A DNA stretch of 64,000 nt, from positions 1,116,001-1,180,000 of the forward strand of contig NZ_CP108131.1 of the NCBI RefSeq assembly GCF_036203305.1, given 5' to 3'. The first letter of the stretch is position 1, and each line of letters begins with the position of its first letter. Position numbers and translations under genes: made by a program. This stretch comes from Streptomyces sp. NBC_00190. Its GTDB lineage: Bacteria; Actinomycetota; Actinomycetes; Streptomycetales; Streptomycetaceae. Below the pieces are notes generated by a model. The model was not told the DNA's origin, ran no database searches, and worked only from the letters and a program-made list of their open reading frames with translations. This document shows positions 7,526-16,589 of the stretch, in pieces.

Positions 7526-9322
7526 ATGCGCACGCACTACCCCCGTACGCCCCATCTGCCCTGGTCTCCCGGGGCCAGCGCGGACGATGTCCGGGTGACG
7601 GGGCCGGGGGCGTGGTCGGGGCTGGCCGGGCGTGAGGTCGTGGTGACCGAGAAGCTCGACGGGGAGAACACCACCCTGTACGCGGACGGCCTGCACGCGC
7701 GTTCGCTCGACTCGGCCCACCACCCCTCGCGGGCCTGGGTCAAGGGCCTCCAGGGGCGGATCGGCGCGGGCATCCCGGCCGGCTGGCGGGTGTGCGGGGA
7801 GAACCTGTACGCCCGGCACTCGCTCGCGTACGAGGATCTGGAGAGCTGGTTCTACGGGTTCTCGGTGTGGGACGGGGAGCACTGCCTGGACTGGGACCGG
7901 ACCGTACGTTTCCTGCGCGGTCTGGGCGTTCCCGCTCCGCGCGTGCTGTGGCGGGGCGTTTTCGACGAGCGTGCGCTGCGCAGGCTGAAGCTCGACACCG
8001 CGCGGCAGGAGGGGTACGTCGTACGGACCGTGGACGGCTTCGCGTACCAGGATTTCGGGCGGTGCGTGACCAAGTGGGTGCGCGGCGGGCACGTGCAGAC
8101 GGACACGCACTGGATGTTCGCACCGGTCGTGCCGAACGGGCTCGGTCCGGCCGCCCCGTTGTGGGCGGTCCGGTCGGGTGCGCGGGCCGACGCGGCGGAG
8201 CTGCTGACGGCGGCCGGGGTGGCGGGTGCGCCCTGGGCGGCCGGCGCCGCCGAGGCCGGCCAGGTCTCCGGGACCGATGCCCCGACCGCATCCGTCGCCG
8301 ATGCGGTGGCCGAGGCCGCCGCGCGGACGGACGGATCGGGGCGGACCGGCGACGCCCGGCTGGCCGGGGTGCTGGCCGCCGCGCTGCACGGCGCGCCGCG
8401 GGGCCGGGTCGCGGCGCGGCTCGCGGCGGGACCGCTCGGGATGGGGCTCGCGCGGCAGGTGTCCGACCTGCTCGGGCTGTACCCGTACCTCCAGCGGCCG
8501 TTCCCGGACACGGAGCGGCGGGCCGGGCTGGTCCGGATGGCCGCCGCGGCCGATCTGGGCGTGCTGCACGCGCTGGCGGGGGCGACGGCCGGGGACGCGC
8601 AGGCGCGCGAGTGCGTGGAGTGGTCCGCGCTGTGCGCCGAGGAGGCGGGGCTGCTCGGCCCCGACCCGCTCGGAGCCTTGCGCACCGCGCTGCGGGAACC
8701 CCTCGGTGAGCTCGGCGCGGACGCGGCCGACCGCTGCTGGGCCGAGGCGCGGCGCGCGTTCGCGCTGGGTCGGATCGGCACGGCGGAGGAGGCGGTGGCG
8801 GCCACCTGGCGCTGGCGCGACGGAACGTTCCCCCGGCTGGTGCAGCTGTGCGGCCCCTCGGGCAGCGGCAAGAGCACCTTCGGACGCGCCCTGCCCGGAG
8901 TGGACACCTACATCAGTCTCGACGATCTGCGCACCGCCCGGGGTTCCCGTGCGGACCAGCGGGCCAACACGGAGGTGCTGAGCGAGGGCCTCGACCGCCT
9001 CGACGCCGCGCTGGCCCGCGGGGGCACGGTCGTGTGGGACGCCACCTCCCTCACGGACCAGCAGCGGGGACTGGCCGGTTCGGTCGCGCGCCGCCGCGAC
9101 GCGCTGGTCACCCACGCCGTCGTGCTGGTCGACGAGGAGGAGCTGGTACGGCGCAATGCCGCGCGCCCGCATCCGGTGCCGCCGCAGGTACTGGACTCGC
9201 AGCTGCACCGGTTCAGCCCGCCGTATCCCGGTCAGGCGCACCGGACCTGGTACATCGGCGCGGGCGGCGGCGTCGAGGACACGGTGGGCGTTCTGGGCGC
9301 CGCGGCGGGCGGGGAGCGTTGA
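7526..9322 (+). CDS. RNA ligase fused to P-loop polynucleotide kinase (RNA repair)
   Basis: The protein has 598 residues in three parts. (1) An ATP-grasp-type RNA ligase domain (~1-220) has motif I EKLDGEN with nucleotidyl-acceptor Lys43, motif III CGENLY, motif IIIa YGFSVWD, motif IV EGYVVRT and motif V CVTKWV. (2) An alpha-helical middle (~230-430) is rich in Ala and Arg. (3) A C-terminal AAA/zeta-type kinase has Walker A GPSGSGKST at ~443-451, DDLRTARG and a VVWDATSLT strand. Ligase plus kinase in one chain matches bacterial RNA end-healing and sealing enzymes: the kinase would phosphorylate a 5'-OH and the ligase would join it. ATG 7526 follows AGGAGC. The stop overlaps the next ATG by one base (TGATG), so the two are translationally coupled. 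Confidence 0.85.
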   Translation: MRTHYPRTPHLPWSPGASADDVRVTGPGAWSGLAGREVVVTEKLDGENTTLYADGLHARSLDSAHHPSRAWVKGLQGRIGAGIPAGWRVCGENLYARHSLAYEDLESWFYGFSVWDGEHCLDWDRTVRFLRGLGVPAPRVLWRGVFDERALRRLKLDTARQEGYVVRTVDGFAYQDFGRCVTKWVRGGHVQTDTHWMFAPVVPNGLGPAAPLWAVRSGARADAAELLTAAGVAGAPWAAGAAEAGQVSGTDAPTASVADAVAEAAARTDGSGRTGDARLAGVLAAALHGAPRGRVAARLAAGPLGMGLARQVSDLLGLYPYLQRPFPDTERRAGLVRMAAAADLGVLHALAGATAGDAQARECVEWSALCAEEAGLLGPDPLGALRTALREPLGELGADAADRCWAEARRAFALGRIGTAEEAVAATWRWRDGTFPRLVQLCGPSGSGKSTFGRALPGVDTYISLDDLRTARGSRADQRANTEVLSEGLDRLDAALARGGTVVWDATSLTDQQRGLAGSVARRRDALVTHAVVLVDEEELVRRNAARPHPVPPQVLDSQLHRFSPPYPGQAHRTWYIGAGGGVEDTVGVLGAAAGGER

Positions 9323-12246
9323 TGCGTACCAGCGAGGAGCTCTACCATCAGGTCCGCTGGGACCCCCGGTTCGATCCGGCGCGGTTCGTCCTCGGGCTGC
9401 TCCAGCGCGGAGCCGCCCCGAAGCGCGTGCCGCTGCCGTCCTTCGTGCCCGGCGGCGACATCCCCTGGCACCGCGTGCTGTTCGTCGAGGCGGACGGCGA
9501 ACTGGTGTGGGACCGGGCCACGGGAGTGGACCGGATCGACGCCACCGCCGCGGGGCGGGTGCGTGATCCGCGCCTGCTGCGGGCTCCGTTCTTCACCGCC
9601 CGGACCCCGTACGCGTGGGATCCGGCGGACGGCGGCGGCTGGCTGCCGACGCAGGCCCCTCCCCCTGGCGGGACGGGGGCCCCGACCGCGGTGCGGCTGC
9701 TGACCTGGAACACCCTCTGGGACCGGTACGACGCCCCGCTCATCGCCACCGCCCGGCGCAGGCCGCTGCTGCTGGCCGATCTTTCGGCCGCCGACGCCGA
9801 TGTCATCGCGCTCCAGGAGGTCGAGCCCGCGCTGCTCGGCATGCTGCTGGCCGAGGACTGGGTGCGGGAGCGGTACACGCTCGCCGCGGATCCGGGCGGC
9901 CGCGACGTCGCCGAGTACGGGCTGCTGGTGCTGAGCAGGCTGCCGGTACGGGAGGCGGGACTGCACCGGCTCGGCCCGCACAAGGCGGTCACCGCGGTCA
10001 CGGTGGACGTCGCGGGCGGACCTCTGGTCGTCGCCGCGACCCACCTGACCAGCGATCACACCGAGAACGGAGAGGTACGGCGGGCCGCCGAACTGAGGCG
10101 GCTGGCCGAGGGGCTGGGCGGTGTGGAGGCCCCGCTGGCGCTGCTGGGCGACTTCAACGACGGCCGCTCCGGAGCCGAGGGACCCGGGGCCGCGCTGGGG
10201 ATGCGGGATGCCTGGACCGATGTGCACGGGGCCGGCGACGGTACGCCCACGTTCGATCCGGTGGCCAATCCCCTGGCGGCGGTGGGCTCGCTGTCGGGGC
10301 GGGCGGCGCGGCTGGACCGGATCCTGCTGAGGGCCTCCGGGCCGGCCCGGGTGACCCGGGCGGCGCTGCGCGGCCACGCTCCGGACCGGGACGGCCTGTT
10401 CGTCTCCGACCACTACGGGGTGGAGGCGACGGTGGAGTGGGGGGCACCGGGCGCCGGGCCCGCGCGGCTGGGGGCCCCTCCCAGCGGAGCTGGGGGAGTA
10501 CCGTCGACCGCGCGTACGGCGGTGGCGTGGCTGCCGCCCGAACTCCCCGAGGCGGCGGACGCGCTGCGGCGGGCGCACGACCCGCAGGCCGACCGCTGGC
10601 CCGCACACGTCAACCTGCTCTTCGGCTTCGTGCCCGAGTCCTCGTTCGAGGAGGCCGTACCGCTGCTGGCCGAAGTGGCGGCGGCGACCCCCGTGTTCAC
10701 GGCACGGATGGAGGGGGTGCACAGCTTCGGGCACCGGGAGGACGCCACGCTCTGGCTGGATCCGGCGGCGGCCGGCGACGAGCCGTGGCAGGACCTGCGC
10801 GGGGCGCTGGCACGGCGGTTCCCGGGGTGCCGGGAGCGCACCGGGGAATACACCCCGCACCTGACCCTGGGCCGCAGCCGGGATCCGCAGCGGGCGGCTC
10901 GGGAGTTCACCGCCCGGCTCGGCGGCGGCGTGTCGGCGCGTGTCGGGGAACTGGCGGTGCTCTCACGGCGCGGGGACGGGCCGATGCGGGTCCGGGCGAC
11001 GGTGGCTCTGGGAACCGGCGAGGTGCGGTGGGTGGCGCCGGAGGCCGCGGAGCCGGTCGGCGAACCCGCCCCCGGACCCGCCACCGGAGCGATCACCGAG
11101 CCGGTCACTGCCCGGTTCGTCACGGCCACGGCCGATCGGGTGGCCGGGGCGATCGGCGCCGGGCTGCTGCGGGTGGCCGGATCGCGCCGCATGCGCTGCG
11201 AACTCGCGCACGCGGACCTGGACCTGGTGGCGGCGCTGCCGGGCTCGCCCGATGTCGCGGAGGTACGGCGACGGGTCGAAGCGGCGCTGCCGGAGGCCGA
11301 GCGGATGCGTGAGGTGACCGGTGCGCGGGTGCCGGGCCTGCGGTTCCGGCTGGGGACGCTGGATGTGGACCTGGTGGTGGTCGGCTGTGGCGCGGTGGAA
11401 CCGGGGCAGGCGCTCGCCCGGCGGTCGGAGCTGGGCGAGGCGGCGGCCGTCGCGCTCAGCGCGCTGAGCGACGCGGATGCCGTACGGGACTTCGTGCGCG
11501 AGGAGGCCGACGCCTTCACCCGGCTGGCCCGGGAGGTCAAGGCCTGGGCCCGGGCGCGGGGTCTGGACTCGGCGCCGTTCGGCGCGCTGCCCGGCCTCGC
11601 CTGGGCGGTGCTCGCCGCGCGCACCGTGAGCGCGGCCGGGCCGATTCCGCCCGAGGCCCTGCTGCGGGAGTTCTTCGGCATGTGGGCGGCGTGGGACTGG
11701 CGGGAGCCGGTCGGCCTGACGCCCTCGGCGCCGGGGCCCGGCCCGGTGACGGTCCTCACCCCCTCCGAGCCGGTCCGCAGTTGCACGACGCAGGTGGGAC
11801 TCGGCATGCGCGATCTGCTGGTCCGGGAGCTGTACCGGGCCTGGGAGCTGCTGGACGCGGATCCCGGGGCCTTCGGCGAGGTCCTGGCGGCGCCGCCGCT
11901 GCACCGGCGGCACGCCGCCTGGGCGGTGGTGACCGTACGGGCGCCCGAGGAGCGGGAGTTCGAGTCGGTCCTGGGCCGGGTGCGCGGCCGGATGCGGGCG
12001 CTGCTCGGCGCCCTGGAGGAAGCCGGGACCGCCGACGCGCACGCCTGGCCGGATCCCTTCGGGACGGTCCCGGGCCTGGCCCGCTACGCGATCGGGCTCG
12101 GCGCCACCCCGCCGGACGCGGCGCGGCTCGCCGCCGTGGCCGCGCCGTGGTCGCGCGGCCTGCCCGGCGTCGAGGTCACGTGGGCGGCCTGCGGCGAGGT
12201 GCCGGACCTGGGCCGGCGGGGCCCGGGCCCGGCGGTCGGCGCGTAG
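9322..12246 (+). CDS. MJ1316-EEP-2H-poly(A)polymerase-like multidomain RNA-repair protein
   Basis: The protein has 974 residues and four modules. Residues ~1-75 are MJ1316/DUF504 (HQVRWDPRFDPARFVLG, IPWHRVLFVEADGELVWDR), proposed to recognise RNA cyclic-phosphate ends. ~120-370 is an endonuclease/exonuclease/phosphatase fold (LLTWNTLWDR, ALQEVE, LLGDFND, SDHYGVEAT). ~395-545 is a 2H phosphoesterase with HVNL near 429 and HLTL near 513. ~590-974 is a eukaryote-style poly(A) polymerase: AGSRRM with DLDLV near 632 and DVDLVV near 680 as the nucleotidyltransferase aspartates, then KAWARARGLDSAPFGALPGL and FFGMWAAWDWREPV, matching the PAP central domain. It probably trims, opens or tails damaged RNA ends for the upstream ligase-kinase. 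Confidence 0.85.
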   Translation: MRTSEELYHQVRWDPRFDPARFVLGLLQRGAAPKRVPLPSFVPGGDIPWHRVLFVEADGELVWDRATGVDRIDATAAGRVRDPRLLRAPFFTARTPYAWDPADGGGWLPTQAPPPGGTGAPTAVRLLTWNTLWDRYDAPLIATARRRPLLLADLSAADADVIALQEVEPALLGMLLAEDWVRERYTLAADPGGRDVAEYGLLVLSRLPVREAGLHRLGPHKAVTAVTVDVAGGPLVVAATHLTSDHTENGEVRRAAELRRLAEGLGGVEAPLALLGDFNDGRSGAEGPGAALGMRDAWTDVHGAGDGTPTFDPVANPLAAVGSLSGRAARLDRILLRASGPARVTRAALRGHAPDRDGLFVSDHYGVEATVEWGAPGAGPARLGAPPSGAGGVPSTARTAVAWLPPELPEAADALRRAHDPQADRWPAHVNLLFGFVPESSFEEAVPLLAEVAAATPVFTARMEGVHSFGHREDATLWLDPAAAGDEPWQDLRGALARRFPGCRERTGEYTPHLTLGRSRDPQRAAREFTARLGGGVSARVGELAVLSRRGDGPMRVRATVALGTGEVRWVAPEAAEPVGEPAPGPATGAITEPVTARFVTATADRVAGAIGAGLLRVAGSRRMRCELAHADLDLVAALPGSPDVAEVRRRVEAALPEAERMREVTGARVPGLRFRLGTLDVDLVVVGCGAVEPGQALARRSELGEAAAVALSALSDADAVRDFVREEADAFTRLAREVKAWARARGLDSAPFGALPGLAWAVLAARTVSAAGPIPPEALLREFFGMWAAWDWREPVGLTPSAPGPGPVTVLTPSEPVRSCTTQVGLGMRDLLVRELYRAWELLDADPGAFGEVLAAPPLHRRHAAWAVVTVRAPEEREFESVLGRVRGRMRALLGALEEAGTADAHAWPDPFGTVPGLARYAIGLGATPPDAARLAAVAAPWSRGLPGVEVTWAACGEVPDLGRRGPGPAVGA
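9654..9683. repeat. In-frame palindromic G/C element, first copy
   Basis: GGCCCCTCCCC and GGGGGCCCC face each other around TGGCGGGAC inside the coding sequence, in the linker between the MJ1316 and EEP domains. It translates to a Pro/Gly run (APPPGGTGAP). It resembles the dispersed palindromes frequent in Streptomyces genomes. Confidence 0.55.
10471..10498. repeat. In-frame palindromic G/C element, second copy
   Basis: CCCCTCCCAGC and GCTGGGGGAG pair around GGA, in the linker between the EEP and 2H domains of the same gene. It encodes GAPPSGAGGVP, the typical peptide produced when a common Streptomyces palindrome sits in frame in a coding region. Confidence 0.6.
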
Positions 12247-12259
12247 CGGCCGTTCACGT

Positions 12260-13195
12260 TCAGATCTCGATGACGATCTTGCCCGAGGTGTGGCCGCCCT
12301 GGCTCAGCTCGAAGGCCGCGGCCAGCTCGGACAGCGGGAAGGTCCGCGCGACGGGCACTGTGAGCTGTCCGCCGTCCGCGAGGCGGCCCAGTGCCTCCAG
12401 GTCGCTGCCGACCGGGCGGACCCACATCCACTCGCCGCCCGAGCCGGTGACGGTGGGGTCGGCGATCGAGGCGTGGCGGCCGTCGGCGTGCAGCACTTCG
12501 CGGGTGACGGCGAGGACCCCGCCGACGAAGTCGGCGACGACCGTGACTCCTTCGGGGGCCAGTTCGAGGACCCGGCCCGCGAGTCCGTCGCCGTACTCGA
12601 CGGGCTCGGCTCCGAGCGATCGGACGCGGTCGTGGTTGCGGGCGGAGGCGGTGCCGATGACCCGGGCCCCGAGCGCGCGGGCGATCTGGACGCCGAGGGA
12701 GCCGACGCCGCCGGCGGCGCCGTGGATGAGGACGGTGTCGCCCTTGCCGGTGCCGAGCCGGGTGAGCACCTGGTAGGCGGTCTGGCCGGCGAGCGGGAGC
12801 CCGGCGGCCTCGGCCCAGCCGAGCGAGGCGGGCTTGTGCGCGAGGGACCGTGCGGGCACGGTGACGAACTCGGCACAGGTCCCGCCGTGCACGTAGTCCT
12901 TGCGGGCGTTGGCCATGACCTCGTCGCCCTCGGTGAACTCGGGGGTGTCCGGTCCGACCCGCTCGACGGTGCCGGAAACGTCCCAGCAGGGAACCACCGG
13001 ATACACGACGTCCATCAGGCCGTCGAGCCCACCCGCCATGACCTTCCAGTCGACGGGGTTGACGCCGACGCACTTCACCCGGACGAGGACCTCGCCCGGA
13101 CCGACCTTCGGCAGGGGCAGCCGTGTCTCGGTGAGCACCTCCGTACCGCCGTACGTCTCGTAGGCAATCGCCCGCATGGTGTTGTCCTGCGCCAT
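12260..13195 (-). CDS. Medium-chain NADPH:quinone reductase-like oxidoreductase
   Basis: The protein has 311 residues and the zinc-independent quinone-reductase branch of the MDR superfamily. The catalytic-domain start YETYGGTEVLTETRLPLPKVGPGEVLVRV leads to the conserved VGVNPVDWK. The Rossmann fold carries HGAAGGVGSLGVQIARALGARVIGTAS, and the C-terminus ends FELSQGGHTSGKIVIEI. The clustered cysteines of zinc-binding alcohol dehydrogenases are absent. It probably reduces quinones or enones with NADPH. It is convergent with the RNA-repair operon (14-base gap) and separated from the glucosidase gene by a hairpin. Confidence 0.9.
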   Translation of the reverse strand: MAQDNTMRAIAYETYGGTEVLTETRLPLPKVGPGEVLVRVKCVGVNPVDWKVMAGGLDGLMDVVYPVVPCWDVSGTVERVGPDTPEFTEGDEVMANARKDYVHGGTCAEFVTVPARSLAHKPASLGWAEAAGLPLAGQTAYQVLTRLGTGKGDTVLIHGAAGGVGSLGVQIARALGARVIGTASARNHDRVRSLGAEPVEYGDGLAGRVLELAPEGVTVVADFVGGVLAVTREVLHADGRHASIADPTVTGSGGEWMWVRPVGSDLEALGRLADGGQLTVPVARTFPLSELAAAFELSQGGHTSGKIVIEI

Positions 13196-13256
13196 CCACC
13201 TGACCTCTCCGTGAGCTGCTGGACCCGCCCCGGGCCCATCCCACCACGCGCGCGGC

Positions 13257-13281
13257 GCCCGCCCCGAGAAGCAGGGCGGGC
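13257..13281 (-). terminator. Hairpin downstream of the beta-glucoside operon
   Basis: GCCCGCCC and GGGCGGGC pair around a 9-base loop, 17 bases past the glucosidase stop. There is no T-run, as is usual for Streptomyces intrinsic terminators. Confidence 0.5.
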
Positions 13282-13297
13282 ACGGTGCGGCGAAGCG

Positions 13298-14674
13298 TCA
13301 GCGGGCGCGGTGCGAGGCGATGATCTCGGCGTAACGGCGGCCGCTGGACTTCACCGTGCGACGCTGGGTGGCGTAGTCGACGTGGACCAGGCCGAAGCGC
13401 TTGTCGTAGCCGTAGGCCCATTCGAAGTTGTCCAGCAGCGACCAGGCGTAGTAGCCGGCCACCGGTGCGCCGCGGCGGGCCGCGCGGGCGCAGGCGGCCA
13501 GGTGGGCGGTGAGGTAGGCGGTGCGTTCGGGGTCGTGGACGCGGCCGTCGGGAGCCACGGTGTCGGGGTACGAGGAGCCGTTCTCCGTGATGTGTACGCG
13601 CTGGGCTCCGTACTCCTCGTGCAGGCGCATGATCAGCGACTCCAGGCCGTCGGCGTCGACCTCCCAGTCCATGGCGGTGCGCGGGACGCCGGGCCGCTCG
13701 ATCTGGCGGGCGAAGGGCGCGGGGCCGGCCGGATCGTCGGTGACGACCTGCGGGAAGTAGTAGTTGAGGCCGGTCCAGTCGAGGGGGGCGGCGATGGCGG
13801 CGAGGTCGCCGGGACGTTCGGGGAGGTCCACGCCGTAGACCTCGCGCATGTCCGCGGGGAAGCCGCGGCCGTGGACGGGGTCGAGCCACCAGCGGTTGAC
13901 GTGGCCGTCCATGCGCCGGGCGGCGGCGTGGTCGGCCTCGCTGCCGGTGGCCGGTTCGACGGTGGAGAGGTTGTTGACGATGCCGATCCGCGCTCCGGGG
14001 GCGGCCGCGCGGACGGCTTGGGTGGCGAGGCCGTGGCCGAGCAGCAGGTGGTAGGAGGCGCGGACGGCCGCGGTGAGGTCGGTCAGGCCGGGGGCCATCC
14101 TGCCCTCCAGGTGGCCGATCCACGCCGAGCACAGCGGCTCGTTCAGCGTGGCCCAGTGGGTGACGCGGTCGCCGAGCCGTCCGGCCACGAGACCGGCGTA
14201 CGCGGCGAAGTGCTCGGCGGTGGCGCGCTCGGGCCAGCCCCCGCGGTCCTGGAGGGCCTGGGGCAGGTCCCAGTGGTAGAGGGTCACGTTGGGTTCGATG
14301 CCCGCGGCGAGCAGTGCGTCGATCAGCCGGTCGTAGAAGTCGAGGCCCTTGGAGTTGGCGGGGCCGTCTCCGCCGGGCACGACGCGCGGCCAGGCGACGG
14401 AGAGCCGGTAGGCGTTGGTGCCGAGCTGCCGCATGAGGCCGATGTCGCCGCGCCAGCGGTGGTAGTGGTCGCAGGCCGTGTCGCCGGTGTGGCCTCCGTC
14501 GATGGCGCCGGGGACGCGGGTGAAGGTGTCCCAGATGGAGGGGGACCGGCCGTCCTCGTCGACCGCGCCCTCGATCTGGTAGGCGGAGGTCGCGGTGCCC
14601 CAGGCGAAGTCGCGGGGCAGGGCGGCGAGGTCGAGGGCGCGGTCGGCGACGGGGAGGCGTTCGAAAGAAGTCAT
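13298..14674 (-). CDS. GH1 family beta-glucosidase
   Basis: The protein has 458 residues, the normal GH1 length. It opens [19 protein letters not shown] with the substrate-binding Gln, has the acid/base glutamate in ATLNEPLC (~residue 175) and the nucleophile glutamate in HITENGSS (~365). There is no signal peptide, so it acts inside the cell on imported beta-glucosides such as cello-oligosaccharides. Its start overlaps the stop of the upstream permease gene by four bases (ATGA). It is the last gene of a solute-binding protein, permease, permease, glucosidase operon, which places hydrolysis directly after uptake. Confidence 0.93.
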   Translation of the reverse strand: MTSFERLPVADRALDLAALPRDFAWGTATSAYQIEGAVDEDGRSPSIWDTFTRVPGAIDGGHTGDTACDHYHRWRGDIGLMRQLGTNAYRLSVAWPRVVPGGDGPANSKGLDFYDRLIDALLAAGIEPNVTLYHWDLPQALQDRGGWPERATAEHFAAYAGLVAGRLGDRVTHWATLNEPLCSAWIGHLEGRMAPGLTDLTAAVRASYHLLLGHGLATQAVRAAAPGARIGIVNNLSTVEPATGSEADHAAARRMDGHVNRWWLDPVHGRGFPADMREVYGVDLPERPGDLAAIAAPLDWTGLNYYFPQVVTDDPAGPAPFARQIERPGVPRTAMDWEVDADGLESLIMRLHEEYGAQRVHITENGSSYPDTVAPDGRVHDPERTAYLTAHLAACARAARRGAPVAGYYAWSLLDNFEWAYGYDKRFGLVHVDYATQRRTVKSSGRRYAEIIASHRAR

Positions 14675-15534
14675 TTGACGGCTCCTGCCGTGAGTCCGGC
14701 CACCAGGTACTTCTGCAGCAGCAGGAATCCGGCGACGACGGGGATGCTGACGACGAGCGAGGCGGCCATGATCTGGTTCCAGTACACGTCGTTCTGCGTG
14801 GAGTAGCCCTGCAGTCCGATGGAGAGGGTGCGGGTGGTGTCGTTCGTCATGACGGACGCGAAGAGCACTTCGCCCCACGCGGTCATGAAGGCGTACACGG
14901 CGACGGCGACGATCCCGGGCACGGCGGCCGGGAGCACGACCCGCAGCAGCGCGCCGATCGGGCCGCAGCCGTCGACCGTGGCCGCCTCGTCGAGGTCGCG
15001 GGGCACCGAGTCGAAGTACCCGATGAGCATCCAGATGGAGAAGGGCAGCGAGAAGGTGAGGTAGGCGAGGATGAGCCCGCCTCGGGAGCCGTAGAGCGCC
15101 ACCCCGGTGCTGTTGCCGATGTTCACGAAGATCAGGAACAGCGGGAGGAGGAAGAGGATCCCCGGGAACATCTGGGTGGACAGCACGGTGACGGTGAACA
15201 GGCGCTTGCCACGGAACCGGTAGCGGCTGACGGCGTACGCCGCGAAGACGGCGATGACCACGGAACAGACGGTGGCGGCCCCGGCGACGATCAGGGAGTT
15301 CAGGAAGTACGTGGCGAGCGGGACGGTGTGCCAGATGTCGATGTAGGGGCGGATGGTGAGCCCGCCGGGGATCCAGCGGAACCGGCCCGCCACGTCCGCC
15401 AGCGGCTTGAGCGAGCTGGTGACCATCACGTAGACGGGCAGCAGCACGAAGCCGGCGAGCAGGGTCAGGAAGACGGCCCGGACGGCCCTGAAGGACAGGG
15501 GCGGGTCGAGCGGGCTGCGGGGCCTAGCAGGCAT
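14671..15534 (-). CDS. Carbohydrate ABC transporter permease (MalG type)
   Basis: The protein has 287 residues with six predicted transmembrane helices and the cytoplasmic coupling motif [21 protein letters not shown] (EAA loop) that docks onto the ATPase. The N-terminal region [22 protein letters not shown] is typical of MalG-type subunits. It pairs with the MalF-type permease just upstream, with 11 bases of overlap. No ATPase gene is in the operon, so the transporter probably uses the shared MsiK-type ATPase encoded elsewhere, as is common in Streptomyces sugar importers. Confidence 0.92.
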   Translation of the reverse strand: MPARPRSPLDPPLSFRAVRAVFLTLLAGFVLLPVYVMVTSSLKPLADVAGRFRWIPGGLTIRPYIDIWHTVPLATYFLNSLIVAGAATVCSVVIAVFAAYAVSRYRFRGKRLFTVTVLSTQMFPGILFLLPLFLIFVNIGNSTGVALYGSRGGLILAYLTFSLPFSIWMLIGYFDSVPRDLDEAATVDGCGPIGALLRVVLPAAVPGIVAVAVYAFMTAWGEVLFASVMTNDTTRTLSIGLQGYSTQNDVYWNQIMAASLVVSIPVVAGFLLLQKYLVAGLTAGAVK

Positions 15535-16579
15535 CGTCGTGCCTCCGTCCGCGTGTGGTGACGAGCAGGTACCCGGCGGTGACCAGGAGGAGGAAGAGCA
15601 GCAGGAGGACGGACATGGCCGAGCCGGTGCCGAAGTTCCAGGTGACGAAGGACGACTGGTAGATGTGGACGGAGATCAGGTCGGCGGCCTCGGGCGCCGC
15701 CTTGCCGAACAGGACGAACGGCGTGTTGAAGTCGTTGAAGGTCCACAGGAACAGCACCAGGACCAGTACCTGGTTGACCGCGCCGAGCGAGGGCAGGGTG
15801 ATCCGGCGGATCTGCTGCCAGACGCCGGCGCCGTCCAGGGCCGCGGCTTCGTAGAGGTCGCCCGGGATGTTCTGGAGGGCTGCCGTCACGACGAGGAAGG
15901 CGAACGGCCAGCCCTTCCACACCGAGACGGTCAGCAGGGCCCAGAAGCTGTTGTCGCCGATGAGCCAGAAGGTGTGCTCGGCGCCGCCGAGGCCGAGCTG
16001 GTCGTGGAGGACGTGGTTCACCAGGCCGTTGTCCCGCTGGAACATGAACACCCAGGTGATGACGGCCGCGTAGACGGGCAGGGCGTACGGGACGAGGAAG
16101 AGCGCCCGCAGGAAGCCGCGGCCGCGGAAGCTCTCCTGCGTGAACACGGCGGCGGCGGTTCCGAGCAGCCAGCACAGGCCAACGGAGAGCAGGGTGAACA
16201 GGCAGGTGGTGAGGAAGGAGCCGAGGAGGGCCTCACCGACGGGGCGGTTGACGTCGACGGCGAGTTCGTAGTTGCGCAGACCTGTCCAAGGGGCGCGGGA
16301 CCAGTCCCGGATGAAGAACTGCGTGAGCTCCCGGAAGCTCATCAGGATGCCCATCACCATCGGGACGAGGTGGATGAACAGTTCGAGGAGGAGGGCGGGC
16401 AGGAGCAGGAGGTAGGGCAGGGCGGTACGGCGCAGACGGCCGGTGGGGCGCATTCGTCCCGTACGGCGTACCCGGACGGCGGCGCGGGGCGGCCGCGGGG
16501 CGGCGCCGGCCCCAGCCTGGGCGTCGGCTCCGGCGTCGGGCCCGGTGTCTGATGGCATCGCGGTGGGCGCGGAGGTCAT
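15524..16579 (-). CDS. Carbohydrate ABC transporter permease (MalF type)
   Basis: The protein has 351 residues. A long disordered Ala/Pro/Arg-rich cytoplasmic N-terminus (~50 residues) precedes six or more membrane helices. The EAA loop reads LYEAAALDGAGVWQQIRRITLP. It forms the heterodimeric pore with the MalG-type subunit encoded downstream. The gene starts ten bases after the stop of the solute-binding protein gene. Confidence 0.92.
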   Translation of the reverse strand: MTSAPTAMPSDTGPDAGADAQAGAGAAPRPPRAAVRVRRTGRMRPTGRLRRTALPYLLLLPALLLELFIHLVPMVMGILMSFRELTQFFIRDWSRAPWTGLRNYELAVDVNRPVGEALLGSFLTTCLFTLLSVGLCWLLGTAAAVFTQESFRGRGFLRALFLVPYALPVYAAVITWVFMFQRDNGLVNHVLHDQLGLGGAEHTFWLIGDNSFWALLTVSVWKGWPFAFLVVTAALQNIPGDLYEAAALDGAGVWQQIRRITLPSLGAVNQVLVLVLFLWTFNDFNTPFVLFGKAAPEAADLISVHIYQSSFVTWNFGTGSAMSVLLLLFLLLVTAGYLLVTTRGRRHDDAC

Positions 16580-16589
16580 CTGGCGGGGC

